A stretch of 64,000 bases of DNA. It comes from Paramarasmius palmivorus (Eukaryota; Basidiomycota; Agaricomycetes; Agaricales; Marasmiaceae). The notes under the pieces were generated by a model, which was not told where the DNA came from, made no database searches, and saw only the letters and a program-made list of their open reading frames with translations. Below are positions 1-11,614 of this stretch, one piece after another. The DNA lies in contig JAYKXP010000077.1 of NCBI GenBank assembly GCA_037176845.1, forward strand, positions 186,001 to 250,000, given 5' to 3'. Position 1 is the first letter of the stretch; every line of letters starts with the position of its first letter. A program made the translations under genes and the position numbers.

Positions 1-599
1 TAGTCTGGGTGGACTATTGTCCCTACTCCCGTTCCCCAGCATGAGAGCATTTCACCGCTTAGGTAGTTATTTGGAGCCACGTTGATTGAGTGTTTTATGG
101 TCATTGAAGGTGATGATAGGTGCATCAGGGCGAACGGTTTATCACAGCGTATTCCTGCCCTTTATGGATACACCTCGTATTTGTCTAGAACCTTTTGGCT
201 TGATCAGAGAAAACTCGGGAGCAAGTGCGATCGGTCGAGGCCATAAAAAAGATTTATCTTTACTGTTATCCTAAGTTTGGAGGTAACCCGTGAACAAATA
301 GATGACTTTGTGAGATGTGGAAGCCAGTATGGAGATGTTCAGCAGGCAGTAGTTATTGAAGATATCCGTCGATAAAAAGAATGAACCACAACTTGGCACG
401 TTCGACACCTTGATTGAGGTATCGATAGCTGCTACCCTGTTATGGCTTTATCCCAAGAGAAAACTATAATAGATATCGGGGACAGGTGTGTCGTCTCACG
501 AACATCACCGGTTGATGATCACTGGTATCCATGAAACTAACTCAAAGGCATCGCAAAACACAGCTTTGGGCAAGAATATAAAATCGGGGCCACAACTCG
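1..599. other. Intergenic sequence, no gene seen
   Basis: I see no supported coding region, RNA gene or strong repeat here. The only longer open frame starts at 86 and codes 62 residues without recognisable features, so it is not called. Confidence 0.5.
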
Positions 600-1249
600 G
601 TGCTCAACACTTATCTCGTAACATTCTCCCGCTGTAGACCGACACAGACCTCCATGAAAAATGGGACTTTTGGCTTTCCCCCTGGGTTCGACGTTTGTAT
701 TCGTCATGTTTTACGGTACGACAAGAGTGTCTTCAACGAGTATGTTTCTCAAAAACCTCTTAGGTTGCTATATGGTACTTTCTGCATTCCACGCATACCA
801 CCTTGTCATACGTAAAAAAGATATGCACCGGACACAGGTTCTACTGCTTGCCGTTTTATTAGTACTTATAACAATTGTGCTGGTAATGCGCTTTGTCCTC
901 CTGTCTATCCTGCTAGATACCTCGCCCGCGGAATTAGACAACAGATGGAATCAAAACAGTCAGAGTTCAAGGCTTGTCCTTCGGAGACTATTCACAGGCA
1001 CAATGTTTGTACGTATCATGTCGGCTTCTATATGCAATGTGTTGATCCTTCAATAGACCCTTGGAATATTTTATGGTATCATCCAGGAATGTATCGCAAG
1101 GCTTTGACTAACCTATCGTTATAGGTTCATATACATCTCTTCTTGTCCAATACATCTACACCTTGAAGAAGCCTTGGGAACGGAAGATAATATTTCCTTC
1201 AGTTGTTCTGATTATGGCAACAGCCAGTGTCATCCTTCACTTTGTAGAG
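600..1249 (+). pseudogene. Degenerate membrane protein remnant
   Basis: Open pieces at 661-1056 and 1163-1249 code for strongly hydrophobic segments. The second piece (YTSLLVQYIYTLKK, then VVLIMATASVILHF) resembles the N-terminal helices of the seven-helix protein just downstream (VLFVQCTYVLIK, then a hydrophobic helix). I could not join the pieces into one convincing gene, and the downstream helices of the family are missing, so I read this as a decayed tandem paralogue or as misassigned upstream exons of that gene. Confidence 0.35.
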
Positions 1250-2739
1250 ATGGAGATGTTGGCGCTGATCAGAGAATTTCATCCTCGAGACTTACTCCAA
1301 TTCGGCTATCCTACACCGCAAGGCCTAGCATTCGTATGTATTTTCTCGGTATTGATCCTTGAGGTCTGATATTGGCTGTAACAGGAAGTCGGATCACTTT
1401 ATGGTATGCATATTATACCGTTGGTAGTGACGACAACCTCACCCATTCTATCAGGCATATATACAGTACTTTTTGTGCAGTGCACATACGTCCTGATCAA
1501 GTACAGAAAAGAAGATCATCGAACGCACACACTCCTCCTCTCGATCATCTTTGTTCTCGTCACATGTACCACCTTTGGAAACGATCTCATAGAGACCTTG
1601 GAAGCCGCAGTCCACAGCGCGTATGCAGAATCTTTTCGAACAAGAACGCTCATGAAATCTGCGGTCAGGTACCCTATGGTCAGAATGATCTTGTTATTTC
1701 TTGCCAAGTAAGAAGTTCCCCATCATAACATTTCACTTTCAATTAAGTGCCCTGAACAGTGCGACTGCTGATGTGATTATGGTAAGGAAGCAAGTCGTAA
1801 GTTATACATTTTCGCTGATGACACTGGTTAGGTATGGCGATGCTATGTTATATGGGGAAGAAGACGGTGGGCGATGATTCTGCCCGGATCCTTGTGTTTG
1901 TTAAATCTCGGTTAGGTTTTGATTTCTATATCGACTAGAAATTGACTCATCATTTACAGTGCTGGCATTGTTTGTGATCATCCGTTATCGTGGTGGTCGG
2001 GAGTTTCTCGGCAGGGGAATGAACATAAATATAAACATCCTACCGAGTAAGAACTCTGGGTCGCTGGAGTGGCTGCATGCTCTGTATTGGCACAACTATA
2101 TTGTTTGTGGCCTATACTTTGGTACGGCATTTACAAATGCGTTTATGACAAGTATGATAGGTACGCACGTTAACAATCAGTCTTTCTAGTCTGCTTACAT
2201 ATAAGTCTCAGCGGGGCGTGTCCTTTATATCTCATATAAGGCGCGAGCATTCCTGGGCTTCACCAGCAGGAGAATGTATCAACTTATTGTTGCTATTACG
2301 TACGTTTATATTTCCTTATGAGCGCAACACTCTGAAAGCTTTATTACACAGCCTTGAATCGGGTATGATGTACTCCCTTATACTTGTCGTATTCGCTGCA
2401 GTATCAGCAAGTATGGTCAATATCCTTTCAACTCACAGGCCAGACTATGACTTTTCCAAGCTGGGTGTTGCAGCTTCTGTTGCTCAAAATGGCGTTATTC
2501 ATGTGTTGGTAAGTCTCGATCAGGCTTTGATACCAGATATGCACCAATAATATCAACAGGGAATTTCACAGACTTTGATTATCGTGCGTATTGCGTTGGT
2601 TCTCAGCCACTCCAGCGTGGACGAAGCAGTAACAACTATGCGTGCTGCTGAGGCGAAATCCAAGTCTACAGCCACGGGAACCTCGGACACAGTACTTGAC
2701 ATATCCCCAGCCAACCAGCTAAGAGCCGGTGACGTGTAG
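1250..2739 (+). CDS. Seven-helix fungal integral membrane protein (copy A)
   Basis: Reconstructed from about eight exons with short GT-AG introns. Helix segments in order include YTVLFVQCTYVLIK, LLLSIIFVLVTC, the motif ADVIMVWRCYVIWGRR, LVLALFVIIRYRGG, YIVCGLYFGTAFTNAF, LESGMMYSLILVVFAAV and QNGVIHVL, followed by a hydrophilic tail ending at the TAG at 2737-2739. The W-R-C-Y-x-I-W motif after helix three and the ESGxxYS motif after a basic loop are typical of a large Agaricomycete family of seven-helix proteins of unknown function. The copy on the minus strand at 8044-9547 has the same motif order. The first exon is uncertain; ATG 1250 is the best guess. The exon following the fifth helix (around 2185-2280) is not cleanly open in my model, so slight decay is possible. 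Confidence 0.6.
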
Positions 2740-3670
2740 GCTCAGCAGTAGCTCACTAAATAGGTGATAATTTGATGTGTGGACCCGAATAAACATCCTT
2801 GATTGTTACTACTACCTGTTGGGCTCATAATACTTATCCACATCCTGATTCTCGGAGGGAAACAACAACCTCCAGGGCAAAGGGAGTTGCGCGGTCCTTG
2901 ATCATTACCACGATCTGCGTCATTTGTTGAGCAGACTCATCCGAATCATCAATTAAAAGGTTTTCGAGTATCGCAGCTGCGTGGGTCGTATATATCATCA
3001 AATGCCTTACTCAGTGACATTGATGGTGTTTCGCCGGCATAGTATTATCCTTCGCTACATCACGATGTATTTGCTCCAATGCATCCAAATCGAGTACTGA
3101 CCATGCAAAAGTATTCCGCACTTTCTTATCTGAGTCTATATTTCTTCCGCCGAAGAAGCCTCTCTGTGCCTCTACTCATGAATGGAAAACATGGTCTGTT
3201 GAATGAGGCCGTCGACGGAGGTACTGCATATCAACGCGAACGTGCAAAGTGTCTATGTTATTGGTACAAATGTCGATACAATGCAGTATTCTCAATCTTG
3301 GGCCAGTGATATCTATAAGTACAAATCAAGGGGTTAGATAGAACTAGAAGGTAATTATCCATTCTCCTTCTCAGAGTCAATGTGTACAGCCTAAAGTCAA
3401 TCGTCAATCAAAGTTGAACAGGGGAACTCTATTGAAGTACTTACCCAGTAGTAACACCGTGGAACTTATGACTGAACAGTTTGATCACCGTCTGCTATTG
3501 GGACCGAGACGTCCAAATCCGAGGTTCTTTCCCGAGACATCGACAATCGAAATCGGGCTATCGTTATCACCAGAGGTCTTGCAACAATTGTGACTATAGC
3601 TGTACGTTAGGCGATATCATATCAGAAACAGACGAGTTTATGATTCAAACCTTTGATAGAATTAAGAGTC
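2740..3670 (-). pseudogene. Decayed paralogue of the membrane gene at 10295-17470
   Basis: The minus strand carries diverged pieces of the single-pass membrane gene that copia interrupts further right. The exon end at about 3450-3470 (codes FHGVTTG before GTAAGTAC) matches FYGVVNG before GTAAGTACC at about 17150. The tail near 3130-3170 reads VEAQRGFFGG, matching VETQRGFFGG, but the preceding Trp codon is a stop. The membrane helix exon is not found. The nucleotide similarity also covers the introns, so this is a block duplication that has since decayed. Confidence 0.45.
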
Positions 3671-3806
3671 TGAACTTCTGTAACGACAGTTGTTCATCCG
3701 AGACCATTCATGATGAGTATCGCGAGATGCTCTTGTTAACAGTCCTACTTCTAGATTTTGAACAAAGATCAACTGCGACGATAAAGTCTCATCGATTTCA
3801 GGTCTC

Positions 3807-3862
3807 GGTGTGAACGGAACTAAGCTACCCACACCTAGACAGCCGTCTAGGGAGCTATTGCA
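3807..3862 (+). repeat. Hairpin-bearing direct repeat, copy 1
   Basis: About 55 bp similar to 6869-6926: both read GTGAAC..AACTAAG..GCTACC..ACCTAGAC, then GTCTAGGGAGCTATT. The centre is an inverted repeat, CCTAGAC at 3834-3840 and GTCTAGG at 3845-3851, with a 4 nt loop. Confidence 0.55.
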
Positions 3863-6800
3863 TGACCCGCTTCCGACCTTCCGACCATGAAGGCAACACT
3901 CTTTGAAATGGTTTGCATTTCCCGAGAACTGACATATACATTCAAGGTTAAAGCACAAGTAAGGGGAACGGGAATGCAATCGTCACCTCACCTTGTAATA
4001 TTCAAAATTGTATCGCGTAGTATCTGTACCGCGATGAACACCAAACGTACCACTCCCAATTCGCTCAGTATTGGGCCCATCCATAGCCTTCAAAACGTGT
4101 TTTCCATGCGGCACATTAACATTTCGTCAGGTATACTCTCCAACAGAGAGATATGTCCGAGGTACGCCAGCGTATCCTTGTTCGCAGGTGATGAAGCTGT
4201 GGAGCAGGAGATCGCTCTTTAGGGTAGCTCGAGGAAAGTTATTTCCTTTGGAACAGGTTAGTCGGAGGTACAAGGTATACACTTTGATACCATATAACGA
4301 ACTTAATCGACGTTGGGCTTGTCTGTGGGGTACCTACGATGTCTTGGATACTCAGATCGCTCGGGAGAACACCTGTTACAATTCATCGGGGTTCCAGGTG
4401 ATGCGATGGGGTGTTGCGGATGGTGAATCAGACCGAGATGGACTACAAGAATGTAGCTGGGCGGTTTTCGTCGGAACAGTGCAGACCGAGGCGAAACTTG
4501 GGCGAAACTTGTTAAGGAGCTATGAACGACATGAGGCTCGTCATGCGAGGCTGTCGAATTACTGTGATGAATTTTGCTTGGCTCTGCAAGAAGAATAGTG
4601 AACAGTCACAGCCTGCAGATATAAGAGTTACGATGAGACGTACATACTTTGCCGTAGTATGAGCTTTCCAGTAGATTCGTAGCTTCCGTGTCAGACGGGG
4701 GTTCAAAAAGATGAAAATGATCAGTGTTTGATCAACGAAGGAGGCCTACTGAAATATCGCGGCCTACAGTGTGATCTCGGTGATGAAAGAATCACGCTGA
4801 TGAGTATTGAGTTCGGCGTTTCGGAGGAACTCGGGTTACCCTAACCCAAGCCAAGAGCGGACTATTAGTCATCTGGGCATCTCAATTCTTTCTTCCCGAC
4901 CACCACGATCTCCCATTGTTCCATCTCCATCGATGACTGGTCGCAAGGCATACGAGAGGTCTCTTAGAGAAGAGGACACTAGGGCGAATAGTGAGTGAAC
5001 TCGACGGTGGTCTTTCGTTTCATCTGATAACATCTCCGCAGATCGATAACGGAGCCCTCGTATGAAGATGGCGTTGGTATCGGTGCAGAACTGATGTTTA
5101 GGTCGGGGTAGTCGAAGAGGTACGTATCTGTCTTCCTCTACATGCTTTCCGTCTTGCTCATGACCCATTGTAGGACATCACCGCGCCCTTGTTTCGACTC
5201 GAATGCCAGCTCAACACGACGTATGACAGCATCCGGCCACCTTGTACTAGCGATACATCAAGAAACGAAAGCCAGCTCAACGTCAACACGCATCTGGCTA
5301 CCTGCGATGAAGAAGCGTTTTCAAATGCAGTGACTTGGACACCGCAGAGGTACGTAGCCCGCCATTCACGAACCCTCGCTCTTTCCCATATGTGCATTGC
5401 TCTCGAACAGCCACTGACGGTTCATTAGAGCTCCTCCCCGCACCACCTACATGTCAACGTCGCTACGCTCTCCTACTTTCGACTTCCGTTCGGTTACAGG
5501 CTCCTCACACCCCCGACTCAACCATCACCTGTCTGATTTCTAGAATCAAACCGCACCCGCCCCTTGTCGTCTCCTTCCCTCTGGAATAGACACTCTCCTC
5601 TCGGCCGGATAGTGCTGGTTACCTGCAGAACTCACGTCGCTCTTTTTCAACGATTGGTGATCGACGTGACTCCTTCCCGGAGCAACTATTACCCATGACC
5701 TTGCCCACCACCTCTCCTACACCCTACCTTGCGCTGCGATATGAAGACACCAACTATTGAGGCATATATACCACTCATGCCGCCCATCTCGAACGCCGAC
5801 TCTTCCCAAACAGCCTCTTTCCTTCCACAACACCTACTATCCCTCATCCTCCGTAGAGACGATAAGTTTACCCCACGTTTTTGTTCTGCCGCCTCGCTCT
5901 TTTGTCTCCTTTCGTTTCGTTGGTGACAAGATCCACACTTCATTTGGGTGTACACATTGCCCCCTGCTCATAGTGGGGGTCAGAGATTTGCCTTCTACTC
6001 TCCCCTTCACCTTGTTCGATAAACTCTAGCCGCATCGAGGATCGCTCCGCGGATGTTCTGAGGTTGGGTTACTCGTTGTCCGTGTTGTATCGTTCTCGTT
6101 GTACCTTCCTCTTCGAGTTTATCTCGTTGTAGATGACAGCAGTAGTATGGAATACCATCCCGTTCTTTCAATAATCATCGTGGGAGGGGGTCAGGGGGTA
6201 AAGCGGGGGCATGGGGTATCCAGGGTCGGAGAGACGGATTGATGCATCTTTTGAAGAACATATACACGCGTGTCTCCCTGCGCCCGTCGTCATGTTTCCC
6301 ACCGTCTAGGTATTCGTTTCTAAGAGGTAGTGACTCGGAGGCGTACACGTACCTCATTGTTCCGTCCTACGTAGAATATCACGCCGTGAGTTCTGGGTAA
6401 ACTCATGTTCCGTTCGTCGGAGTCACACCCACGACCTTTTACATCGATACCTCCCAGTATCGACTGCTCCGCCAATACGTGTCCAAGCACCGGCGATGCA
6501 TGCGAGAATTCATCGACATGAGGATAGCGGGTGGAGACCTCAATACGCGGCGTCTGGCGTTGCTTGGCTCTTGGGAAACTGTAGAGGTATGTAGTCAAGC
6601 TCTCAAATTGATGACCTGGACTCAAACATTTATGATAGGTACAGACCTCCTGCCCATCCTTGACGATGCTTCACTGGCAATCTATCTTTACTGTAACGCC
6701 TATGCCAGCTTCTCAACATTCACGCGTCCCTTACAATCTCCGGTCTCCAATTACCCATTTACCCGGACCATTGCTATATAAACAAGCTCATTATTTTACC

Positions 6801-6868
6801 TTCGTTAGTCTTACTTTGCCCCAGTACATGTACATACGTCGTTATAAAACCTCGTTGTGTCCAGGTCG

Positions 6869-6926
6869 CGGGTGAACTAAGGCTCTCAGCTACCATACCT
6901 AGACGTCTCGTCTAGGGAGCTATTAC
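6869..6926 (+). repeat. Hairpin-bearing direct repeat, copy 2
   Basis: Second copy of the repeat at 3807-3862. The stem CCTAGAC (6898-6904) and GTCTAGG (6910-6916) is kept while the loop differs in sequence and length (5 nt), which suggests that the stem rather than the loop is constrained. Confidence 0.55.
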
Positions 6927-7164
6927 ACCTACGGTAAAGCGCCGAACTCACAGAAAGATTATTCCACCTTCAGGCCTTCAGGCATGATCATCTAAGGTCA
7001 ACCCAGTACTTAAAACGGTTCATGTTATACTAACTCACCTATATTCTCAATATCTAATGTTTCTGAGTGTCCTACTTCGTGTCTCTTTTCTGAAGGGCGT
7101 GGACATCAGCGCTTAAGGTTCCATATTTGGTAACACGGTCTTTATGCCTGGTCATATTTCCAAT

Positions 7165-7440
7165 TGGGGTGACTGCTTTGACTAGACTTGACTTGATTCT
7201 ACTGATAATTGTTTAACTTGTATGCACATCTCCTTGACATTTACTGGCCTTAACTTGATCTTGACTCGGCTACCATTCATCTTTACTCGATCTTGACTTG
7301 AATTACCCAAGTCTTTACTCAAACTTGACTTGAATATTACTTGAACGTAATGACTATGACTTGGACTTTACTTGACCTGGTCTTGAAGATACTTAGGCCT
7401 GTCTGGAGGTTGACTTGAGTTGAACTTGTCCATACTCAGG
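7165..7440 (+). repeat. Degenerate ACTTGA-type simple repeat
   Basis: The hexamer ACTTGA/CTTGAC recurs more than a dozen times with irregular spacing. A shorter patch of GACTCAAA/GACTTAGG words follows at about 7875-7950. No coding potential is visible. Confidence 0.5.
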
Positions 7441-8043
7441 CGCTAACACGACTCGATATGTAAATACATTCTCATTAAGGATAGTGAATTCATCGAGTTC
7501 CCCAGCCTTTCGCCTAGTCTCATTCCACAATCCCCGTGCTCAGAACTCACTCCCAGAACGCGACTGAGGGTTTCCTTTGTGAGCCCAGCCTTTCATTGTA
7601 CATTCATAGGGCAAAATAGTTAAGGCGTGATGGAAGTGAGCGGAAACGGACATCTTCATTCGGTCTAGGGAGATTATAACCGACTTTGTGTGACCATTAG
7701 TAGTCAAAGGACTAGCAGATTTAATTCCGTATAACGGTAATAAAGTTGTGCAATAAGCCGCTTGGATACGGGTGTCGTTACGTGCACCGCACCCGAGGTC
7801 AAGGACATTAATGGTACAGCTCGTTACCTCTGAGGCTAGTACACATTTAAATCACCTCAACTTCCATCGAAGATGAGATGTCCTGAGGTTGACTCAAAAT
7901 GTACTCAAATCAGCCTAAGTACATTGACTTAGGTATCTTGACTCAAATTTAAGTCTGCCCGACAGCAACCCTGGAACTTGGCCCGTTGGATACTTCATCG
8001 TGACCTCACCGCTCTTATATTTGTATAGCAGTTCGTAGCCTAC

Positions 8044-9547
8044 TTATGTATGTATGTATGAGAATCGACCAAAACTGGATACCTCGTCCCATGGTTGCTT
8101 AGTCGACGATATATCGAGAACTGAGCCTAGAGAGCCCCGAGACGGCTTAATCCTTTCCACTTGCATGTTCGATATGGCTTCGTCTACGTTGGAAAAGCTG
8201 AGACCTAATGTAATGCGTACGATAATGAACGTTTGTGAGATCCCCTGATAGTAATGCAACTGAGCTTCATGTTCAAGAAGAGGTGACACCAAACGACCCC
8301 TTACCAGTACGTGAATGAGTCCATTTTGAATGAAAATCCCACTGACCGTTGGGACCAGGTAATCTCCGTTGAACCTTATGGCGTTGATCTCTGTCGCCGT
8401 TATCGCAGCAAAAATAATGAGTACCAATGGGTAGAGCATGCCGGATTCAATTCTGTGATTCGTGAGCCAGTGTTGTTGATGGATTATAGATAACATACGT
8501 GATAACAGTCACAAGATTATACAACCTCCTCTTTTTGTGACCTAGGAATGAGCTTGCCGTTCGTGAAATGCGAAAAATTCGGGCAGCTAATACACTCTAT
8601 GTGTAAGTAGTAATTCCATGACCATAGAAAAATCCTGACCAATTAAGGATGTTATAAGGATGTTTGTGAAAGCTGTAGCGAGGTACAGCCCACAGTTGAT
8701 GTAGTTGCTCATAATAACGTGCTCTCTGTCCACTCCTTTGTCAGGGGCGTAGACGGTGCTAAGATTTACAAACTGTGAGCCACCGTGATAGACAACGATG
8801 ACGACCAATGCAATCACTGTAGAAATATACCATTTTGAGTGATTATTCATTTTAGATTTAGACGAGGACGTACCGTGATTGACAATACACAAGCATCCAG
8901 GTAGGACAATCGCCCGAAGTCTTCTGCCCCATATCGCATGACACCTCCAAAGCTATATGTCATTTGTTTCAGCGTCAACATTCAGAGCAACTAAAGCATA
9001 AATTTCCCACCAAGATGATGTCCCCGACAAAGCTGTTTATGATTGTTAGGGGCGAATCCCTACTTTGGTGATTACTTACTTTGCGAGAAATAATAAACTC
9101 GTTCGCACTACATTCTTCCTGTTCGATGATTAAAAGAACACCTTGGAGATGACATGATGTTAATGCATACGTAATGGGATTCTGTGTTCCACCTAGTCCT
9201 TGGAATGTGGGGTCGATATGATCCAGATCCCATGCTGCCGCCATCATGCAAGCGGCGATGGATATTGACGACAAGATGAAGATCACGGTGATCAGGGAGA
9301 TCTGTAACCAGTATTTTCCTTGTTTTCTCTGAAAGAATATATATACGCATTGCGTAAACAGCACTGCGTAACCACCTGTAAAATATCTTCGTCTGCGTCG
9401 ACGTATGGGTGCTTTGATTTGGCGTACCGTATAGTATTCCTATCGCCTGTGGAAAATCAATGAACTACTACTTGAGAAGCAGTCGAAAGGAGCGATAACA
9501 CTCACGAGAATTGGTCCTAAAACGTAATATGCTATGTCGAATGGCAT
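8044..9547 (-). CDS. Seven-helix fungal integral membrane protein (copy B)
   Basis: Exon chain from ATG 9547: MPFDIAYYVLGPIL, AIGILYG, GYAVLFTQCVYIFFQRK and a following helix, a variable loop, DIIL/LWRCHAIWGRRLRAIVLPG, VIALVVIVVYHGG, SNYINCGLYLATAFTNILI, a basic loop FRISRTASSFLGHKKRRL, IESGMLYPLVLIIFAAITA, QNGLIHVL and a hydrophilic tail ending at 8044. The W-R-C-x-x-I-W and ESGxxY motifs and exon borders match copy A at 1250-2739. Function is unknown; the family is presumed to lie in a membrane. One splice junction (about 8600-8640) does not resolve cleanly, leaving open a minor lesion. Confidence 0.65.
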
Positions 9548-10294
9548 TCTAGAGGTTTAGAGACGGAGAAACTAGTGAGAATGTAAGCGTCTTTTGTAGC
9601 CAGAGGACTACGCTGTGTTTCCCATCTCCAACCTTTGATTGATGAGACTTGCCATAGATATGTTTGATACTACCAAGTATTCTGCACGATTGCGCAGGGA
9701 CCTATAGCAACCTGTCTAATATTGGGACATTGTTACCAGAAGAGGACCATGAGTTCTTGCAGTTCCAGAGGTGCTGACTCTGCTAATACACTGCATATCG
9801 GTCAACCCGAACATAAGACACAGCCTTGGTACAGATATCGCGACCGGCTATTGAGGGGATGGGTATGACATCAACTGCGGTTGCAGGATATATGGATATA
9901 TCCTTGCAAGTTGGAGAATAGCGTGGATCAGATTCGGGTAGCAGTTCTGACTAAGGAAACGCGAGTTCATACACTAGACATCGTCAGGGCTACACGGAAT
10001 ACCCCACAGATATCTGATAGTTGTATCACGATCAAAGAGTGAGGAGGCAAGGAGGAGGACATGACGACAGCATGAACTCATTAGAAACTTCTGATAAGAC
10101 AGTTCCGAGTTCCGCAGATCAAAGATCAAAGATGATTTTCTTCACAACCTACAGATCATGAAACTCCTCTCCCAATGACATTGATGGAGCCCCATCACCT
10201 TTTGATACATTCCGATGTATCCAGTGTGACAGAAAGCGCATGTATGTTGACCATGGGACCATCGACCATTCCAAGTTAACAACAACCGCCAAAC
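9548..10294. other. Intergenic spacer
   Basis: No gene recognised. The part from about 10100 on shares short blocks (for example CCAATGACATTGATGG) with the decayed block at 2850-3060, consistent with the 3' flank of the paralogous membrane genes. Confidence 0.4.
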
Positions 10295-10461
10295 TCATTC
10301 TACAATGCCCACCTTTCTATCAGGGTCTGTCGTTTTCCCCCCGAAGAATCCTCTCTGTGTCTCTACCCATGAATAGAAAAGATGGTCTCTGATGTTGACT
10401 TCCGACTCTACCTCCGCCACTCCCTTGACCATTTTATGCTTATTAAACATAACCATGTCCC

Positions 10462-10878
10462 TGTTGAGATTATAGTAACGCCCGTAGTAGTCACTAGACT
10501 CCGAGGATGTAACTTATCTCCTATCCTGATATTAATGATTAATTAATATAGCTGCTCCGTAGTGTACAACTCATGTAGAACACTCGTAGGTATAATCGCT
10601 ATTGGTAGCAGTAGTATAGTACATGCAATATGGGCATGTTGAACTCCACAACATGCCATTTACTTATGGTATAGTCGTGTATATTCGATCTTACCATTAC
10701 TTTACTCTATGTCTTACTTTATGCGTACATAGTTGTATTTCCAGTATATAAACTGTAGCAGATACGCTCTGTGGACAATAAGACTTTCTGTCTATTCTCT
10801 GTGCTCTCTACCTCGTTAACTCTTCTCCACTTGGTAAGTGGTCGTCACCTCGCTCGCTACGCTGTTCCTGTTTCAACA
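10462..10878 (+). repeat. 5' LTR of copia element
   Basis: 417 bp, TG...CA ends with 6 bp inverted termini TGTTGA/TCAACA. I found no difference from the 3' LTR. It carries the promoter region. Confidence 0.95.
10745..10752 (+). promoter_or_regulatory. TATA box in the 5' LTR
   Basis: TATATAAA lies about 130 bp before the LTR end, a sensible position for the U3/R promoter of a copia element. The same word is in the 3' LTR. Transcription start was not determined. Confidence 0.55.
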
Positions 10879-10893
10879 GGTTATGGGCCCCGC
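10879..10893 (+). other. Primer binding site (half initiator tRNA-Met type)
   Basis: The bases right after the LTR, GGTTATGGGCCCCGC, are nearly the complement of the anticodon stem-loop of eukaryotic initiator tRNA-Met (GGGCCCATAACC core). This is the copia-style primer, an internal tRNA-Met fragment, rather than the tRNA 3' end. Confidence 0.6.
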
Positions 10894-11614
10894 GATTCGT
10901 TCACGGTGATGACCGTCCCGTTGGACTGGTAGTGGTGGTGTTGGTTCTGGTAGTTTGGTAACCAATGGTAAATTTGATTATTTCCGTTTGTGGGCGCTAA
11001 AATATATATGCACCCTAAACCCTACTAATGTATGTAATTGTAAGACCTATGGGAGCAGAGGATAAGGCTAGGCACTACCGTAAGTCCTACGCCGAACTCC
11101 TGCCACGCTTTGGCATGACCCTGTTCGGCCTGCAAGGGTGTAGAGGGCATGTTTTAGCCTGTCCAGGCAATAACCCGGTAACCCCGGTGAGCCATGAGGC
11201 GATAGAAGTCGGCACTCCTTGGGTCCCCCGTAGAAATACGACCCCCGCGGAAAGGTTAAGTCCCTTTCACGTGTAGTATGCCAGGATGACGGGCACTTTA
11301 TTGTGCTAGCCATTCTGAGACTCTGGCCACGCTGGCTCCCTTGATCAGCGCCCGGACACTGTCTTTTGCCGAAGCACTTTCTTAATTACCTCGCGGCGAC
11401 ATTCTTTCATTAGATAGTCTTTTTACATACAAATAAAGCTAGTCCGGGCGGAAGAGGACCGGATAGCCATAGGAGAAGGGAATAACACCACTTTTACTGG
11501 TTATTAACACCGGGTCACATTGCTGGAATGAACGTGGCAACCATGACTTGCTGAGAAAGGATAACTGACTCGCTTGTTATAGTAAACCACCGGAACTAGT
11601 TACTCCATTCTACA
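10894..11614 (+). other. Untranslated leader of copia element
   Basis: About 0.72 kb between primer site and gag start. An 82-codon frame at 11028-11276 has no recognisable similarity and is not called. The tract around 11050-11400 is GC-richer than the LTR and may hold packaging or dimerisation signals, but nothing specific can be shown. Confidence 0.5.

Larger units (their letters stand above)
3671..8043. other. Long stretch without a supported gene
   Basis: Many open frames of 60-175 codons occur on both strands but none shows a recognised domain, a plausible exon chain or a signal peptide with a continuing body. The 4.8-6.4 kb part is pyrimidine-rich on the plus strand and resembles in composition the CT-rich spacers of the array at 45-61 kb. 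It contains one ACCCTAACCC motif (about 4836-4847). Short repeats are listed separately. Confidence 0.4.

Noticed and set aside
11028..11276. 82-codon frame in the copia leader
   Set aside because: No family similarity, and copia leaders commonly hold chance frames; a minus-strand frame of equal size overlaps it.
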